Shown: positions 1 through 9,584 of the stretch, piece after piece
Numbering within the stretch: the first letter of the stretch is position 1
How the letters are laid out: each line of letters begins with the position of its first letter
Program-made: the position numbers and the translations under genes
Assembly: GCA_902793335.1 (NCBI GenBank)
Contig: CADBCZ010000008.1
Location: 1 to 64,000, forward strand
Reading direction: 5' to 3'
Length of the DNA stretch: 64,000 nt
Source of the DNA: an uncultured Lachnospiraceae bacterium
GTDB taxonomy: Bacteria; Bacillota; Clostridia; Lachnospirales; Lachnospiraceae
Notes under the pieces: generated by a model
Told to the model about the DNA's origin: nothing
Databases searched by the model: none
Seen by the model: only the letters and a program-made list of their open reading frames with translations

Positions 1-67
1 TGTAAGCCTTTATTTATAAGCTCTTGCGACCCTTCGTGTTCATCTCTCTTGCGCCGCAACAGATGTA

Positions 68-96
68 ATATTAACACAGGACAATACATAAGTCAA
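68..96 (-). promoter_or_regulatory. Sigma-A-type promoter reading out of the left edge
   Basis: On the minus strand a -35 box TTGACT (91-96) and a -10 box TAATAT (68-73) are separated by exactly 17 bases. Transcription would start near position 61 and run leftwards out of the window. The leader that remains (1-60) is GC-richer than its surroundings and carries the octamer CGCAAGAG twice on the transcribed strand (21-28 and 46-53). The gene it serves is not in the window; a stable RNA operon or a structured mRNA leader are both possible. Confidence 0.6.
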
Positions 97-163
97 CACT
101 TTTTCTAACAAAATAACGCACAATTAAACCATTGCTTCTCCTGATATTTTGTGCATCATTTAC

Positions 164-200
164 AAAAGGCGCTATGAATCTATAGTTCACAACGCCTTTT
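164..200 (-). terminator. Probable terminator of the chemoreceptor gene
   Basis: AAAAGGCG (164-171) pairs with CGCCTTTT (193-200) around a 21-base loop, 21 bases past the stop codon of the minus-strand chemoreceptor. The 3' arm ends in a short T-run, so termination may be only moderate. Confidence 0.5.
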
Positions 201-221
201 ATAATATAAATGCAGGTCATA

Positions 222-1910
222 TCACTTGAAATGCGATACCGAATTTTCCAGGTTTTGTGACATGGAGTTCATGGCAACCATTCGATTTACTATCTCTTTC
301 ATACTTTGAGATATATTTTCCACTGACGCATTAACCTCCTCATTATTAGCTGCATTTTGTTCACTGATAGCGGACAGATCAGATACATGACTTACAAGCG
401 CATCTTTTATTGTTTCCAAATCCTTCGTCTTGTCATTAATAAACGCTATTTCCGATACACTTTCATTAATTGAATCATTCAATTGTTCAAAATGTTTTTG
501 TGTTTCCACTATCACAGTCTGCTCATCTTCGATAGTATGCTTAATTCTATCTGCAAGTCCAACCGATCCGTTAGAATTCTGTAATATCTCAGTCGCAATA
601 CTACGAATAGTCGCAGCACTCTCATTACTCTGTTCGGATAAATTTGAAATACTGTCAGCTACAACCGCAAAGCCTCGACCTGCTTCTCCGGCTCTGGCAG
701 CTTCTATTGTCGCATTAAGGGCAAGCAGATTGGTTTCATTAGCAATTTCTATTATTAAGTCAATAGCATTATTAATCTTACTAATTGATTCATTCGTTAG
801 TAATATCTGTTCATTGATACTTTCAACAGCCTGTACAGTACCCTCACTGTTTCTCATAACCTCCGACATATACTCAGCAGCATCCCGACTGATATTTTTC
901 ATATTTACTGCATTTTCATTCAGACTATTAACGTTCTGTTCTATCTCACTAACCTTATTTCCCATCTCAATCATCTGACAATTAATATCATTAACGTTCT
1001 CAGCCATACTCGATGCACCCGATGCAAGTTCATTAACAGCAGAAGTAATCTGAGTAGTTGAATCTGCGCTCTGTTCAGACATTTCTTCAACAAAACAAAT
1101 ATCTTTATCCAGACTATCAGCCTCTCCCTGTATCTCCGAAACCATATTCTGCAAACTGTTTTGCATATATTTGAGACTTGATATCATATTCTGATTTTCA
1201 GTAATTTTACTGTTAATCTTAATTTCCGATGATATATCTCCACTTGCAAATGCATTCATATTCTGAGCAATTCCAACCAACGGTTTCTTAATAATCCCTG
1301 CGGTATAAACAACCAGCACCGCAAAGAAAATCAAAACCACCATTGATAGTATTACCATAATTCTACTTGCATCTTTAGAGGCACGATAAACATTTGCATC
1401 GGTTTCACCAACAAAAGTCATACCAACAATTTCACCGGCTGCATTTTTCAACGGGAGATAATCAACATAATATTTTTTCCCATTGATTTCTATTCCATCC
1501 GCCTGAAAATGCTTTCCACCGTTTAAGCACTCCTTAATAACCAAATCGGATGCCTTAGTACCTTCAATACGTTGTCCATTTTTATCCTTAATAGAAGTTA
1601 TTGCTCGGGTATCACCTATAAATATGGTAAACTCAATATCTTCCTCTTCAAAAGCATCAACATATGCATAATCCTTATTCTCGCCAAAAAAGCCCTCTTC
1701 ACCCTCATCATTATACCAATCATAGCAGTATTGATTAAACTGTCTGTTCGACGCTGCAATTTTGTCAATTACTGCGTCTGTCACTTCTTTTTTAATCCTG
1801 TTAGAACCTACGGATACTAGTAATACAGATGTTACTAAAAGTGGTAACAAACCAAAAATCAGTAACATCTTCATCATTGTAAACCCGCCACTTTTCATAC
1901 TGTTATCCAT
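222..1910 (-). CDS. Methyl-accepting chemotaxis protein
   Basis: This is a membrane chemoreceptor that should pass a ligand signal to the CheA/CheW kinase complex. A first membrane helix lies at about residues 12-34, an extracellular sensing domain at about 37-182, a second helix at about 183-206, then a HAMP-like linker and a long cytoplasmic coiled coil. The hairpin tip is clear near residues 388-415 ([20 protein letters not shown] followed by AVVAD). The 562-residue length is normal for the family. The start is supported by a GGGGGTGAGG ribosome site about six bases upstream. No other chemotaxis genes lie in the window, so it is an orphan receptor gene, transcribed from its own promoter. 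The ligand cannot be inferred; the periplasmic-side domain could be Cache-like. Confidence 0.93.
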   Translation of the reverse strand: MDNSMKSGGFTMMKMLLIFGLLPLLVTSVLLVSVGSNRIKKEVTDAVIDKIAASNRQFNQYCYDWYNDEGEEGFFGENKDYAYVDAFEEEDIEFTIFIGDTRAITSIKDKNGQRIEGTKASDLVIKECLNGGKHFQADGIEINGKKYYVDYLPLKNAAGEIVGMTFVGETDANVYRASKDASRIMVILSMVVLIFFAVLVVYTAGIIKKPLVGIAQNMNAFASGDISSEIKINSKITENQNMISSLKYMQNSLQNMVSEIQGEADSLDKDICFVEEMSEQSADSTTQITSAVNELASGASSMAENVNDINCQMIEMGNKVSEIEQNVNSLNENAVNMKNISRDAAEYMSEVMRNSEGTVQAVESINEQILLTNESISKINNAIDLIIEIANETNLLALNATIEAARAGEAGRGFAVVADSISNLSEQSNESAATIRSIATEILQNSNGSVGLADRIKHTIEDEQTVIVETQKHFEQLNDSINESVSEIAFINDKTKDLETIKDALVSHVSDLSAISEQNAANNEEVNASVENISQSMKEIVNRMVAMNSMSQNLENSVSHFK

Positions 1911-1948
1911 ATAGTCCTCACCCCCGTTCGTAGAATTTGTTATGTATC

Positions 1949-1977
1949 ATTATACAATATTTGTAATTAATTAACAA
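1949..1977 (-). promoter_or_regulatory. Promoter of the chemoreceptor gene
   Basis: On the minus strand TTGTTA (1972-1977) and TATAAT (1949-1954) are spaced by 17 bases. The -35 box overlaps the stop codon of radA, so the chemoreceptor has its own start although it follows radA on the same strand. Confidence 0.6.
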
Positions 1978-3332
1978 GCGAAAGCTTTGGATAAAGCCTC
2001 ACTTACCGAGGAAACTCCTATTACTTCCATTCCATCGGGGATATTAATTCCTTCACAGTTGATTTGAGGTATAACACAGCTGGTAAATCCCATTTTCGCA
2101 GCCTCTTTAATTCGTCTTTCTGCCATAGATACACCCCTAACCTCACCTGACAGTCCAACTTCCCCAAATATAATAGTATTATAGTTAATTGGTTTATTTC
2201 TAAAACTGGAAACTAAAGCCATAACAATTCCCAGATCTATAGCCGGCTCATTTATCTTAATTCCTCCTGCTACGTTAACGTAAGCATCACTTCCAGCAAG
2301 CATCAACCCTGCTCTTTTTTCCAACACAGCCATTAGCATATTAACTCTGTTATAATCTATACCTACTGAAGTACGTCTTGGAAGATTAAAATTGGAATCC
2401 GAAACCAATGCCTGTATTTCAATAAGTATCGGTCTGGTTCCCTCCATAGAACAAACCACCACCGAACCGGATGCGTCTTTGGGACGACCGGAAAGCATAA
2501 CCTCCGATGGATTATCTACTTCATACAGACCACTATCCTTCATTTCAAAAACACCTATCTCATTAGTGGAACCGAAACGATTTTTCACGCCCCTAAGTAT
2601 CCTATATATAGCATTTTTCTCTCCTTCAAAATACAAAACCGTATCAACCATATGCTCTAAGGTTCGCGGTCCGGCAACAGTTCCCTCTTTCGTTACATGT
2701 CCAACTATGAATATAGCAATATTCATTTGTTTGGCAATTCTCATCAATTGCCCTGTGACCTCTCTGACCTGTGAAACACTTCCGGCACTACTGCCCACTT
2801 CATCGAGATACATAGTTTGTATAGAATCTATAATCAAAACCTCCGGATTAATCTTGCCCACTGCTTCAAGTGTATCATTCAGATTTGTTTCCGATAACAG
2901 CAACATATCCCTCTCAAATCCACCAAGTCTGTCCGCCCTTATCTTAATCTGCTGTAAGGATTCCTCTCCGGAAACATACAACACTTTAACCCCCGACATA
3001 GTAAGATTTCTACATACCTGTAGTAAAATTGTCGATTTTCCTATACCCGGATCACCGCCCACCAAAGTAAGGGAACCTCTTACAATTCCGCCTCCCAAAA
3101 CCCTGTCTAATTCTTTCATTCCGGTTCCTATTCTGGTATCTTCATCGATATTAACATCTAGAATACTAGTAGGAATTATACTTTCTTTTTTTGTTTTATT
3201 TTTAGTCAGTCCCGTCACCACTTTTTCTTCAACAAATGTATTCCAGTTCTTACATCCAGGGCACTGTCCTAACCATTTTGACGATTCATGACCACATTCC
3301 TGACAATAAAACATCTGTTTAACTTTCGCCAT
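1971..3332 (-). CDS. radA: DNA repair protein RadA (Sms)
   Basis: RadA is a RecA-like ATPase that helps process recombination intermediates by driving branch migration. The 453-residue product has the expected parts: a four-cysteine zinc finger (C10, C13, C24, C27), a Walker A loop GGDPGIGKST near residues 91-100, the RadA-specific KNRFG motif near 249-253, and a Lon-protease-like C-terminal domain. I chose the ATG at 3332 because GGAGGA lies just before it and the zinc finger begins ten residues in; the open frame extends 39 codons further upstream but that part resembles nothing in RadA. It lies downstream of clpC and a small conserved gene, an order related to the clpC-radA order of many Firmicutes. 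Confidence 0.96.
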   Translation of the reverse strand: MAKVKQMFYCQECGHESSKWLGQCPGCKNWNTFVEEKVVTGLTKNKTKKESIIPTSILDVNIDEDTRIGTGMKELDRVLGGGIVRGSLTLVGGDPGIGKSTILLQVCRNLTMSGVKVLYVSGEESLQQIKIRADRLGGFERDMLLLSETNLNDTLEAVGKINPEVLIIDSIQTMYLDEVGSSAGSVSQVREVTGQLMRIAKQMNIAIFIVGHVTKEGTVAGPRTLEHMVDTVLYFEGEKNAIYRILRGVKNRFGSTNEIGVFEMKDSGLYEVDNPSEVMLSGRPKDASGSVVVCSMEGTRPILIEIQALVSDSNFNLPRRTSVGIDYNRVNMLMAVLEKRAGLMLAGSDAYVNVAGGIKINEPAIDLGIVMALVSSFRNKPINYNTIIFGEVGLSGEVRGVSMAERRIKEAAKMGFTSCVIPQINCEGINIPDGMEVIGVSSVSEALSKAFAC

Positions 3333-3360
3333 ATATTCCTCCATAATCAATATAAATGAA

Positions 3361-3390
3361 GGCGCCTGCAAATATAGCGCCAAAGCAGGC
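3361..3390 (-). promoter_or_regulatory. Two mutually exclusive hairpins in the radA leader
   Basis: Within the 126-base gap before radA, GCCTGC (3364-3369) can pair with GCAGGC (3385-3390), while GGCGC (3361-3365) can pair with GCGCC (3377-3381). The two pairings overlap and cannot form together. No long T-run follows, so I can only say that the leader can fold in two ways. Confidence 0.25.
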
Positions 3391-3458
3391 AGATACCCAC
3401 GATGGCATAATTGCAAACGCCCTATAATGCTACAATTAATTATTATCAAAAATTAGTA

Positions 3459-3869
3459 TCATAACTTTTCTATCTTGATTTCAGAAATCTGTCCGGGATT
3501 AAGCTCTACACTCAAATTAAGCTTGCCACCAAGGTTAGTCTTAACAGAACCGGAACTATTACCATCAATTATTATAACATACTCCTGACCGGCCTCAAGC
3601 TCTAATGTTATCTGGGAATCCTCTAATCCTTCAACTTTAAATTCAACCGAATTCTCATTACTGTTAAAATCATGAACAACTGTCCCCGGAACAGACTCAT
3701 ACACAAAAGAACCATTACGTTCTAACTTTGTAATCTCTTTAAATGTCTTAATTTTGTACTTATCACCTTTAAATTCAAAACCATCCAGCTTAGTTTTCGA
3801 ATCGAGATCGTAATTTCCAAAGTTTAACGCACCATTTTCCTCTTTAATGAGTTCCTCTATTACTGCCAT
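3459..3869 (-). CDS. Conserved small protein between clpC and radA, function unknown
   Basis: A 136-residue soluble, acidic protein with no signal peptide or membrane helix. The predicted strands alternate regularly (for example around TKLERNGSFVYESVPGT near residues 46-62), pointing to an all-beta fold. The start at 3869 follows AGGAGG at good spacing; the frame runs 35 codons further upstream without support. I recall closely similar proteins in Lachnospiraceae that automatic pipelines label endosialidase, but I see nothing in the sequence that supports a glycosidase: it is far too short and shows no catalytic motif. Its position between a ClpC unfoldase gene and radA may mean a housekeeping or stress role, which is inference only. 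Confidence 0.85.
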   Translation of the reverse strand: MAVIEELIKEENGALNFGNYDLDSKTKLDGFEFKGDKYKIKTFKEITKLERNGSFVYESVPGTVVHDFNSNENSVEFKVEGLEDSQITLELEAGQEYVIIIDGNSSGSVKTNLGGKLNLSVELNPGQISEIKIEKL

Positions 3870-3988
3870 TATATTATCCTCCTGTATTAACCGTTTGCAG
3901 AAAAAACTGTCTGCAACAACTATCCTTAGTATACAATATTTGATAAGAATTATCCAGCAAAAAATACTGAACAATTTGTTAATTTTTT

Positions 3989-6442
3989 CTATTCTATAAC
4001 CTTAAATTTCACCCTATTTTTTATAACAGAAATCCTGACCTTATCACCCGACTTAATGTTGCCCGCAAGGATTTCCTCTGCCATCTTATCTTCTATCTCG
4101 TTCTGTATGGCACGTCTAAGAGGTCTAGCGCCATACCTCTTATCATAGCCCTTTTCAAAAATATAATTCTTTACCGGCTCGCCATACTTAATTTCGATAT
4201 CCATCTGTAATCTTACTCTGGCAGTAAATTGAGACATAAGAAGATTAGCAATTTCCTTGATTTCATTCTCTGTAAGCGCATGAAATACAATAGTATCATC
4301 AATTCGATTAAGAAACTCAGGTTTGAACAACCTCTTAACTTCCTCCATAACACCATTTTTCATATTTTCATGCTCTTTTTCCTCAGATTTATCGGTAATA
4401 AATCCAAGAGTCTTAGGCTCCATAATTCTTGATGCCCCAGCATTACTCGTCATTATTATAATGGTATTCTTGAAATCAACTTTTCTTCCCTGTGCATCCG
4501 TCACATGCCCATCATCGAGTATCTGTAATAAAACATTGAATATATCAACGTGAGCCTTTTCTATTTCATCAAACAGAATAACAGAATAAGGATTTTTCCT
4601 CACCTTTTCAGACAATTGACCACCTTCTTCAAAGCCTACATATCCCGGTGGAGACCCAATCATCTTTGACACACTGTGCTTTTCCATATATTCCGACATA
4701 TCGACACGAATAAGATTCTTCTCAGCACCGAACACCGTCTCTGCAAGAGCCTTAGAAAGTTCTGTCTTTCCAACTCCGGTTGGTCCTAAGAACAAAAACG
4801 AACCGATTGGTCTCTTAGGATCTTTAAGGCCTACCCTTCCGCGTTTAATTGCCTTTGCAACAGCTTCTACAGCCTCATTCTGTCCTATAACACGCCTATG
4901 AAGCTCATCCTCAAGATGAAGAAGTCTCTTACTTTCCTCCTCCTGCAATCTGCTCACGGGAATCTTGGCCCACTCAGACACCACTATGGCTATATCCTCG
5001 TCACTGAGAATCTGTTTTTCTTTTTTTATTGTATTTTCATGTTTCTTTTTTAATTTTTCCTGTTTTTCTTCAAGAAGTTTTATAGCTAGTTTTGTCTCAT
5101 GAGCAGTCTCAAGATCATTGGCCATAAACGACTGATCCAGTTCATCATTTAAGGCCTTAAGTTCATTCTCCACCTCTTTCATCTGCGGAGATATTCTATA
5201 TGCGGATAATCTCTTTTTAGCAGCAGCTTCATCCATAAGATCTATCGCCTTATCAGGAAGAAATCTGTCACTTAAATATCTTATAGATAAATTTACACAC
5301 GCTTTTAGAGCCTCATCACTTATATCTATTCCATGATGATACTCATATCTTGAGCGAAGTCCTTTTAATATATCATACGCTTCCTCCCCGGTCGGTTCGT
5401 GTACTGTCACAGGCTGAAAGCGACGTTCTAAAGCAGCATCCTTTTCCACATATTTACGATATTCAGCGGTAGTTGTAGCTCCTATCATCTGAATCTCGCC
5501 TCTTGACAGTGCAGGCTTTAATATATTAGAAGCATCAATAGCACCTTCTGCACCACCCGCTCCTATAATCGTATGAAGTTCGTCTACAAACAATATAATA
5601 TTACCTGCCAAAGTCACTTCCGCAATGAGTTTTTTAATTCTTTCTTCAAATTCTCCGCGATATTTGGATCCGGCAACCATGCCCGACATATCAAGAGATA
5701 ATACCCTTTTATCCTTAACAGTATCCGGTACATCCCCTGATACTATCATTTGAGCCAAACCTTCAACTATTGCAGTCTTACCTACGCCCGGTTCGCCTAC
5801 AAGACACGGATTGTTTTTCATCCTTCGACTTAATATCTGTACCACTCTCGACATCTCTTCACTTCTGCCAACCACAGGATCTAGCTTGCCCTCAGCAGCC
5901 AGATTGGTAAAATCTCTAGAATATTGATCTAAAGTAGGTGTCGAAGACTTGCCCTTCTTGTCACTTGATTTGAGTTTATTTATCTCTGATTTAGCCTGTG
6001 AAGCCGGTAATCCCATAGCTTCCAGGATATCAGAGTACAACTTAGTAACAGGAACATTCATAGCAGTTAACAATCTAAATGCCACACTGTCGGGGTGTTT
6101 AATAATTGCAATCAACAAATGCTCAGTTCCAATGGAGGCAGCCTTGTAATGTTTTGCCTCTTTTGATGCAATTTCAAGAATATCCTGACATCTCTTAGAA
6201 AATTCAGCTTTATTGGCCAGTAAAACATTAGTATGATCCATCATTAATTGATTTGTTAATGCTTCAAGCCTGCTATCCTCTACACCGTTTTTTACAAGAA
6301 CCGCATATGCAATACCCGTTTTCTCTTTCAGCAGTCCCAAAAGCAGATGTTCACTTCCCACATACTCCTGTTTTAGCTCAAGTGCAATTTTCTTTGCATA
6401 CTTTAAAGCGTTATTAGCGCTTTTGGTATAACTATAACTCAT
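3989..6442 (-). CDS. clpC: ATP-dependent Clp protease ATP-binding subunit ClpC
   Basis: ClpC is a hexameric AAA+ unfoldase that feeds substrates to ClpP. The 817-residue protein has the double N-terminal Clp repeat (about residues 1-140), a first AAA domain with Walker A GEPGVGKTA near 216 and Walker B ILFVDELHT, a coiled middle region near 400-500 where adaptor proteins bind in other ClpC proteins, and a second AAA domain with Walker A GPTGVGKTE near 553 and Walker B VILFDEIEKAH. The start at 6442 follows GGAG at six bases; two upstream in-frame ATGs lack a site. Unusually, ctsR, mcsA and mcsB, which precede clpC in many Firmicutes, are absent here: purD lies upstream instead. Confidence 0.96.
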   Translation of the reverse strand: MSYSYTKSANNALKYAKKIALELKQEYVGSEHLLLGLLKEKTGIAYAVLVKNGVEDSRLEALTNQLMMDHTNVLLANKAEFSKRCQDILEIASKEAKHYKAASIGTEHLLIAIIKHPDSVAFRLLTAMNVPVTKLYSDILEAMGLPASQAKSEINKLKSSDKKGKSSTPTLDQYSRDFTNLAAEGKLDPVVGRSEEMSRVVQILSRRMKNNPCLVGEPGVGKTAIVEGLAQMIVSGDVPDTVKDKRVLSLDMSGMVAGSKYRGEFEERIKKLIAEVTLAGNIILFVDELHTIIGAGGAEGAIDASNILKPALSRGEIQMIGATTTAEYRKYVEKDAALERRFQPVTVHEPTGEEAYDILKGLRSRYEYHHGIDISDEALKACVNLSIRYLSDRFLPDKAIDLMDEAAAKKRLSAYRISPQMKEVENELKALNDELDQSFMANDLETAHETKLAIKLLEEKQEKLKKKHENTIKKEKQILSDEDIAIVVSEWAKIPVSRLQEEESKRLLHLEDELHRRVIGQNEAVEAVAKAIKRGRVGLKDPKRPIGSFLFLGPTGVGKTELSKALAETVFGAEKNLIRVDMSEYMEKHSVSKMIGSPPGYVGFEEGGQLSEKVRKNPYSVILFDEIEKAHVDIFNVLLQILDDGHVTDAQGRKVDFKNTIIIMTSNAGASRIMEPKTLGFITDKSEEKEHENMKNGVMEEVKRLFKPEFLNRIDDTIVFHALTENEIKEIANLLMSQFTARVRLQMDIEIKYGEPVKNYIFEKGYDKRYGARPLRRAIQNEIEDKMAEEILAGNIKSGDKVRISVIKNRVKFKVIE

Positions 6443-6473
6443 TACATACTCCATTCCGTTAAATATTACAAGC

Positions 6474-6516
6474 ATTATAATCTACATAACACATTAACAT
6501 AATACGTTAACATAAT
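6474..6516 (-). promoter_or_regulatory. clpC promoter region with tandem direct repeat
   Basis: A minus-strand -10 box TATAAT lies at 6474-6479. Upstream of it the ten-base word TTAACATAAT (plus-strand reading) occurs twice without mismatch, at 6494-6503 and 6507-6516, a 13-base period. The first copy overlaps the expected -35 position. The words do not match the CtsR heptad operator, so if they bind a regulator it is probably a different one. AT-rich DNA makes chance repeats fairly likely. Confidence 0.4.
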
Positions 6517-6525
6517 TCATATTAT

Positions 6526-7797
6526 TCAAGCTTCATCAATAGCCTTTCCAATATCATTTCTCATATACTTATTATCAAAATTAATCCATTTAGAAGCTTC
6601 ATAAGCATTAGTTCTTGCTGTTTTTAAATCAGTTCCCTTAGCAGTAACACCAAGTACACGTCCTCCGTTGGTAACAATATTATCACCATCAAACTTAGTA
6701 CCTGCATGGAATACATAGTATCCATCCTTGTCATCAAATGATTCAAGTCCGCTTATAGGAAATCCCTTCTCATATGATACAGGATATCCGTCTGAAGCAA
6801 GCACAACACAAACAGCTGCATTATCCTCAAACTGAAGATCTATCTCATCAAGTCTTCCGTCTACACAAGCTTCCATTACATCAATAATATCATTTTTCAT
6901 TCTTGGAAGAACAACCTGTGCCTCAGGATCACCAAATCTCGCATTAAATTCCAGCACCTTAGGTCCTTTTTCTGTCAGCATAAGTCCAGTGAAAAGAACG
7001 CCAACAAAATCTCTTCCCTCAGCTTTCATCGCAGCCATAGTCTTCTCATATACTTCTTTCTGACAAAATGCCGCAATATCTTCTGTATAGAAAGGACTAG
7101 GAGAAAATGTTCCCATTCCACCTGTGTTAAGGCCCTGATCACCATCCTTAGCACGCTTATGATCCTGTGCTGAAGTCATAGTCTTGATATTGGTTCCGTC
7201 ACAGAATGCAAGAACAGAAACCTCACGTCCGGTCATAAACTCTTCAATAACCATACGATTTCCGGCATCACCAAAATGCTTATCAAGCATTATTTCCTTA
7301 ACACCGGCCTTTGCCTCTTCTAAATTTTTACAAATAAGAACACCCTTGCCAAGTGCAAGCCCATCAGCCTTTAATACAATAGGAAAACTAGCCGTCTCAA
7401 GATATGCCAAAGCATCCTCTGCATTATCAAAATTCTCATAACCGGCTGTAGGAATATCGTATTTTTTCATAAGATCCTTAGAAAACGCTTTAGAGCCTTC
7501 AATAATAGCTGCATTAGCGCGTGGTCCGAAAGTTTTAATACCCGCCGCCTCAAATGCATCAACACACCCTGCCACCAACGGATCATCCGGTCCAACAATC
7601 ACAAAATCTATCGCATTCTCTTTTGCAAATGCCACCTGCTTATCAAAATCCATAACAGAAATATCAACACACTCAGCAAGCCCGGCAATTCCAGCATTAC
7701 CCGGTGCACAATAAATCTTATCAACTCTCTTGCTCTTTGCAACACAGGTTGCGATTGCATGCTCTCTTCCGCCACTTCCTATTATGAGTACTTTCAT
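6526..7797 (-). CDS. purD: Phosphoribosylamine-glycine ligase PurD
   Basis: PurD joins glycine to phosphoribosylamine using ATP, the second step of purine synthesis, in the cytosol. The 423-residue length is standard. The N-terminal GSGGREHA motif (residues 7-14) and the ATP-grasp core, including the LKADGLALGKGV stretch and the metal-binding EFNARFGDPE segment, are intact. GGAGG lies eleven bases before the ATG. It is the last gene of a purM-purN-purD run on the minus strand, with 53 bases between purN and purD. I see no clear terminator between it and clpC, so some read-through into clpC is possible. Confidence 0.97.
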   Translation of the reverse strand: MKVLIIGSGGREHAIATCVAKSKRVDKIYCAPGNAGIAGLAECVDISVMDFDKQVAFAKENAIDFVIVGPDDPLVAGCVDAFEAAGIKTFGPRANAAIIEGSKAFSKDLMKKYDIPTAGYENFDNAEDALAYLETASFPIVLKADGLALGKGVLICKNLEEAKAGVKEIMLDKHFGDAGNRMVIEEFMTGREVSVLAFCDGTNIKTMTSAQDHKRAKDGDQGLNTGGMGTFSPSPFYTEDIAAFCQKEVYEKTMAAMKAEGRDFVGVLFTGLMLTEKGPKVLEFNARFGDPEAQVVLPRMKNDIIDVMEACVDGRLDEIDLQFEDNAAVCVVLASDGYPVSYEKGFPISGLESFDDKDGYYVFHAGTKFDGDNIVTNGGRVLGVTAKGTDLKTARTNAYEASKWINFDNKYMRNDIGKAIDEA

Positions 7798-7850
7798 GAT
7801 TAACTATATCCTCCTTGAAACCATTTATATTACTTTTCAATTTAAAAAAA

Positions 7851-8474
7851 TCAGCTTATAATCGTCTTTCCGTTTTTAACAGAAACCTTTCCATTGGCAA
7901 TAAGATCAATAGCTTCCGGCAAAAGTTTCCACTCAGCCTGCTCCATAACACGACGTTGCAATATCTCCGGAGTATCACCCTGTTCAACATTAACCGCTTT
8001 CTGAAGAATGATTGGTCCGGTATCAGTTCCTTTATCTACAAAATGTACAGTTGCGCCCACCACTTTAACACCTCTGCTAAGTGCAGCTTCATGAACCTTA
8101 AGCCCATAGAAGCCCGTACCGCAAAATGATGGTATTAAGGACGGATGTATATTGATTATTCTGTTCTCATATTTATCGATAAGTTCAGGTGGAATCACAA
8201 CAAGATATCCTGCCAAAACCACAAGGTCAATCTTCAAAGAATCTAGTGTATCTATAAGTGCCTTATGAAAATCAGCTCTTGATTCATATTCTTTAGGAGA
8301 TACTACAACACCCTTTATACCGGCATTTTTTGCACGTTCCAATGCATAAACTCCCGGATTATTACTGATGACCGCTACCAATTCCGTATTTGTTACCGTT
8401 CCATCTGCAACAGCATCTATTATCGCCTGTAAATTAGTGCCACCACCCGACACCATAACTGCAACTCTTAACAT
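7851..8474 (-). CDS. purN: Phosphoribosylglycinamide formyltransferase PurN
   Basis: PurN transfers a formyl group from 10-formyltetrahydrofolate to GAR, the third step of purine synthesis. The 207-residue protein shows the N-terminal SGGGTNLQAI loop, the catalytic INIHPSLIPSF segment with the Asn/His pair, and the GATVHFVDKGTDTGPII stretch that carries the catalytic aspartate. The ribosome site is weak (AAGG some way upstream), which fits translation in an operon. It sits 39 bases after purM and 53 before purD. The folate it needs ties it to folC elsewhere in the window. Confidence 0.96.
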   Translation of the reverse strand: MLRVAVMVSGGGTNLQAIIDAVADGTVTNTELVAVISNNPGVYALERAKNAGIKGVVVSPKEYESRADFHKALIDTLDSLKIDLVVLAGYLVVIPPELIDKYENRIINIHPSLIPSFCGTGFYGLKVHEAALSRGVKVVGATVHFVDKGTDTGPIILQKAVNVEQGDTPEILQRRVMEQAEWKLLPEAIDLIANGKVSVKNGKTIIS

Positions 8475-8513
8475 TTTTCCAAGCCTTTCTTATTAATCTT
8501 TATAGCATTGATA

Positions 8514-9539
8514 TTACTGTATCTTTACGCCCTTCTTGCCTGACTCAACTGTTCCAAGTTTCCAAGCTTTATCACCTGCAGCATTTACAGCCTCTATAGT
8601 CTTGTCAGCATCCGCAGAATCAACTGCAAGCACCATACCTACACCCATGTTAAATGTGTTATACATCATCTGCTCGTCGATATCGCCTGTCTTTGCCATC
8701 AACTTAAAGATAGCCGGAACCTCATATGAGTCCTTCTCTACAACAGCACAGACTCCCTCAGGAAGCATTCTTGGAATATTCTCATAAAAACCACCGCCTG
8801 TAATATGCGAACAGCCTTTGATTGTAACACCTGTTTCTTTAACATTTTTCAAAGCCTTAACATAAATTCTTGTCGGTGCTATAAGTGCCTCGCCCAAAGT
8901 CTTACCGAGTTCATCATAGTAAGTATCAAGTGATTCTTTAGTCATCTCAAACACTTTTCTTACAAGAGAAAAACCATTAGAATGTACACCTGAAGAAGCA
9001 ATACCAATCAAAGTATCACCAGGCTTAATATTCTCTCCTGTAATAAGATTTTTCCTGTCACATACTCCAACCGCAAATCCTGCAAGATCATATTCATCCA
9101 CAGGCATAAGATCAGGATGCTCTGCCGTCTCTCCACCGATAAGCGCTGCATCTGACTGCTTACATCCTTCAGCTACACCTTTAACAATAGTAGCAATCTT
9201 TTCAGGATAATTCTTACCACATGCAATATAATCTAAGAAAAATAACGGTTCACCTCCTGCACATGCTATATCATTGACGCACATTGCCACAGCATCAATA
9301 CCGATAGTATCATGCTTGTCCATTATAAATGCAAGCTTAACCTTAGTACCGCATCCATCAGTACCGGAAAGAAGTACAGGATCTTCCATTTCCTTAATCT
9401 GCTTAAGTGAAAATGCTCCCGAAAATCCGCCAAGGCCTCCAAGAACTTCAGGTCTTAATGTCTCCTTAACATACTCTTTCATAAGCTCCACTGACTTGTA
9501 GCCTGCCTCAATATCAACTCCGGCTTTCTTGTAATCCAT
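8514..9539 (-). CDS. purM: Phosphoribosylformylglycinamidine cyclo-ligase PurM
   Basis: PurM closes the imidazole ring of AIR using ATP, the fifth step of purine synthesis. The 341-residue protein begins MDYKKAGVDIEAG and carries the family stretches GTDGCGTK, DAVAMCVNDIACAG, GGETAEHP and the C-terminal NMGVGM. I prefer the ATG at 9539, because GGAGG is eight bases upstream of it and only two bases from the other candidate six bases earlier. It opens the purM-purN-purD set. Only 45 bases separate it from the EAL gene, and I see no terminator in that gap. Confidence 0.96.
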   Translation of the reverse strand: MDYKKAGVDIEAGYKSVELMKEYVKETLRPEVLGGLGGFSGAFSLKQIKEMEDPVLLSGTDGCGTKVKLAFIMDKHDTIGIDAVAMCVNDIACAGGEPLFFLDYIACGKNYPEKIATIVKGVAEGCKQSDAALIGGETAEHPDLMPVDEYDLAGFAVGVCDRKNLITGENIKPGDTLIGIASSGVHSNGFSLVRKVFEMTKESLDTYYDELGKTLGEALIAPTRIYVKALKNVKETGVTIKGCSHITGGGFYENIPRMLPEGVCAVVEKDSYEVPAIFKLMAKTGDIDEQMMYNTFNMGVGMVLAVDSADADKTIEAVNAAGDKAWKLGTVESGKKGVKIQ

Positions 9540-9584
9540 TATCATTTCCTCCTAATATATTGGTATTTATATTATATAATGTAA

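Noticed and set aside
2392..3291. 299-codon frame opposite radA
   Set aside because: It lies wholly antisense to a well-supported gene, has no ribosome site and resembles no protein.
3333..3449. 39-codon N-terminal extension of RadA
   Set aside because: The ATG at 3332 has GGAGGA at the right distance and the zinc finger follows at once; the extension contains hairpin-forming leader DNA.
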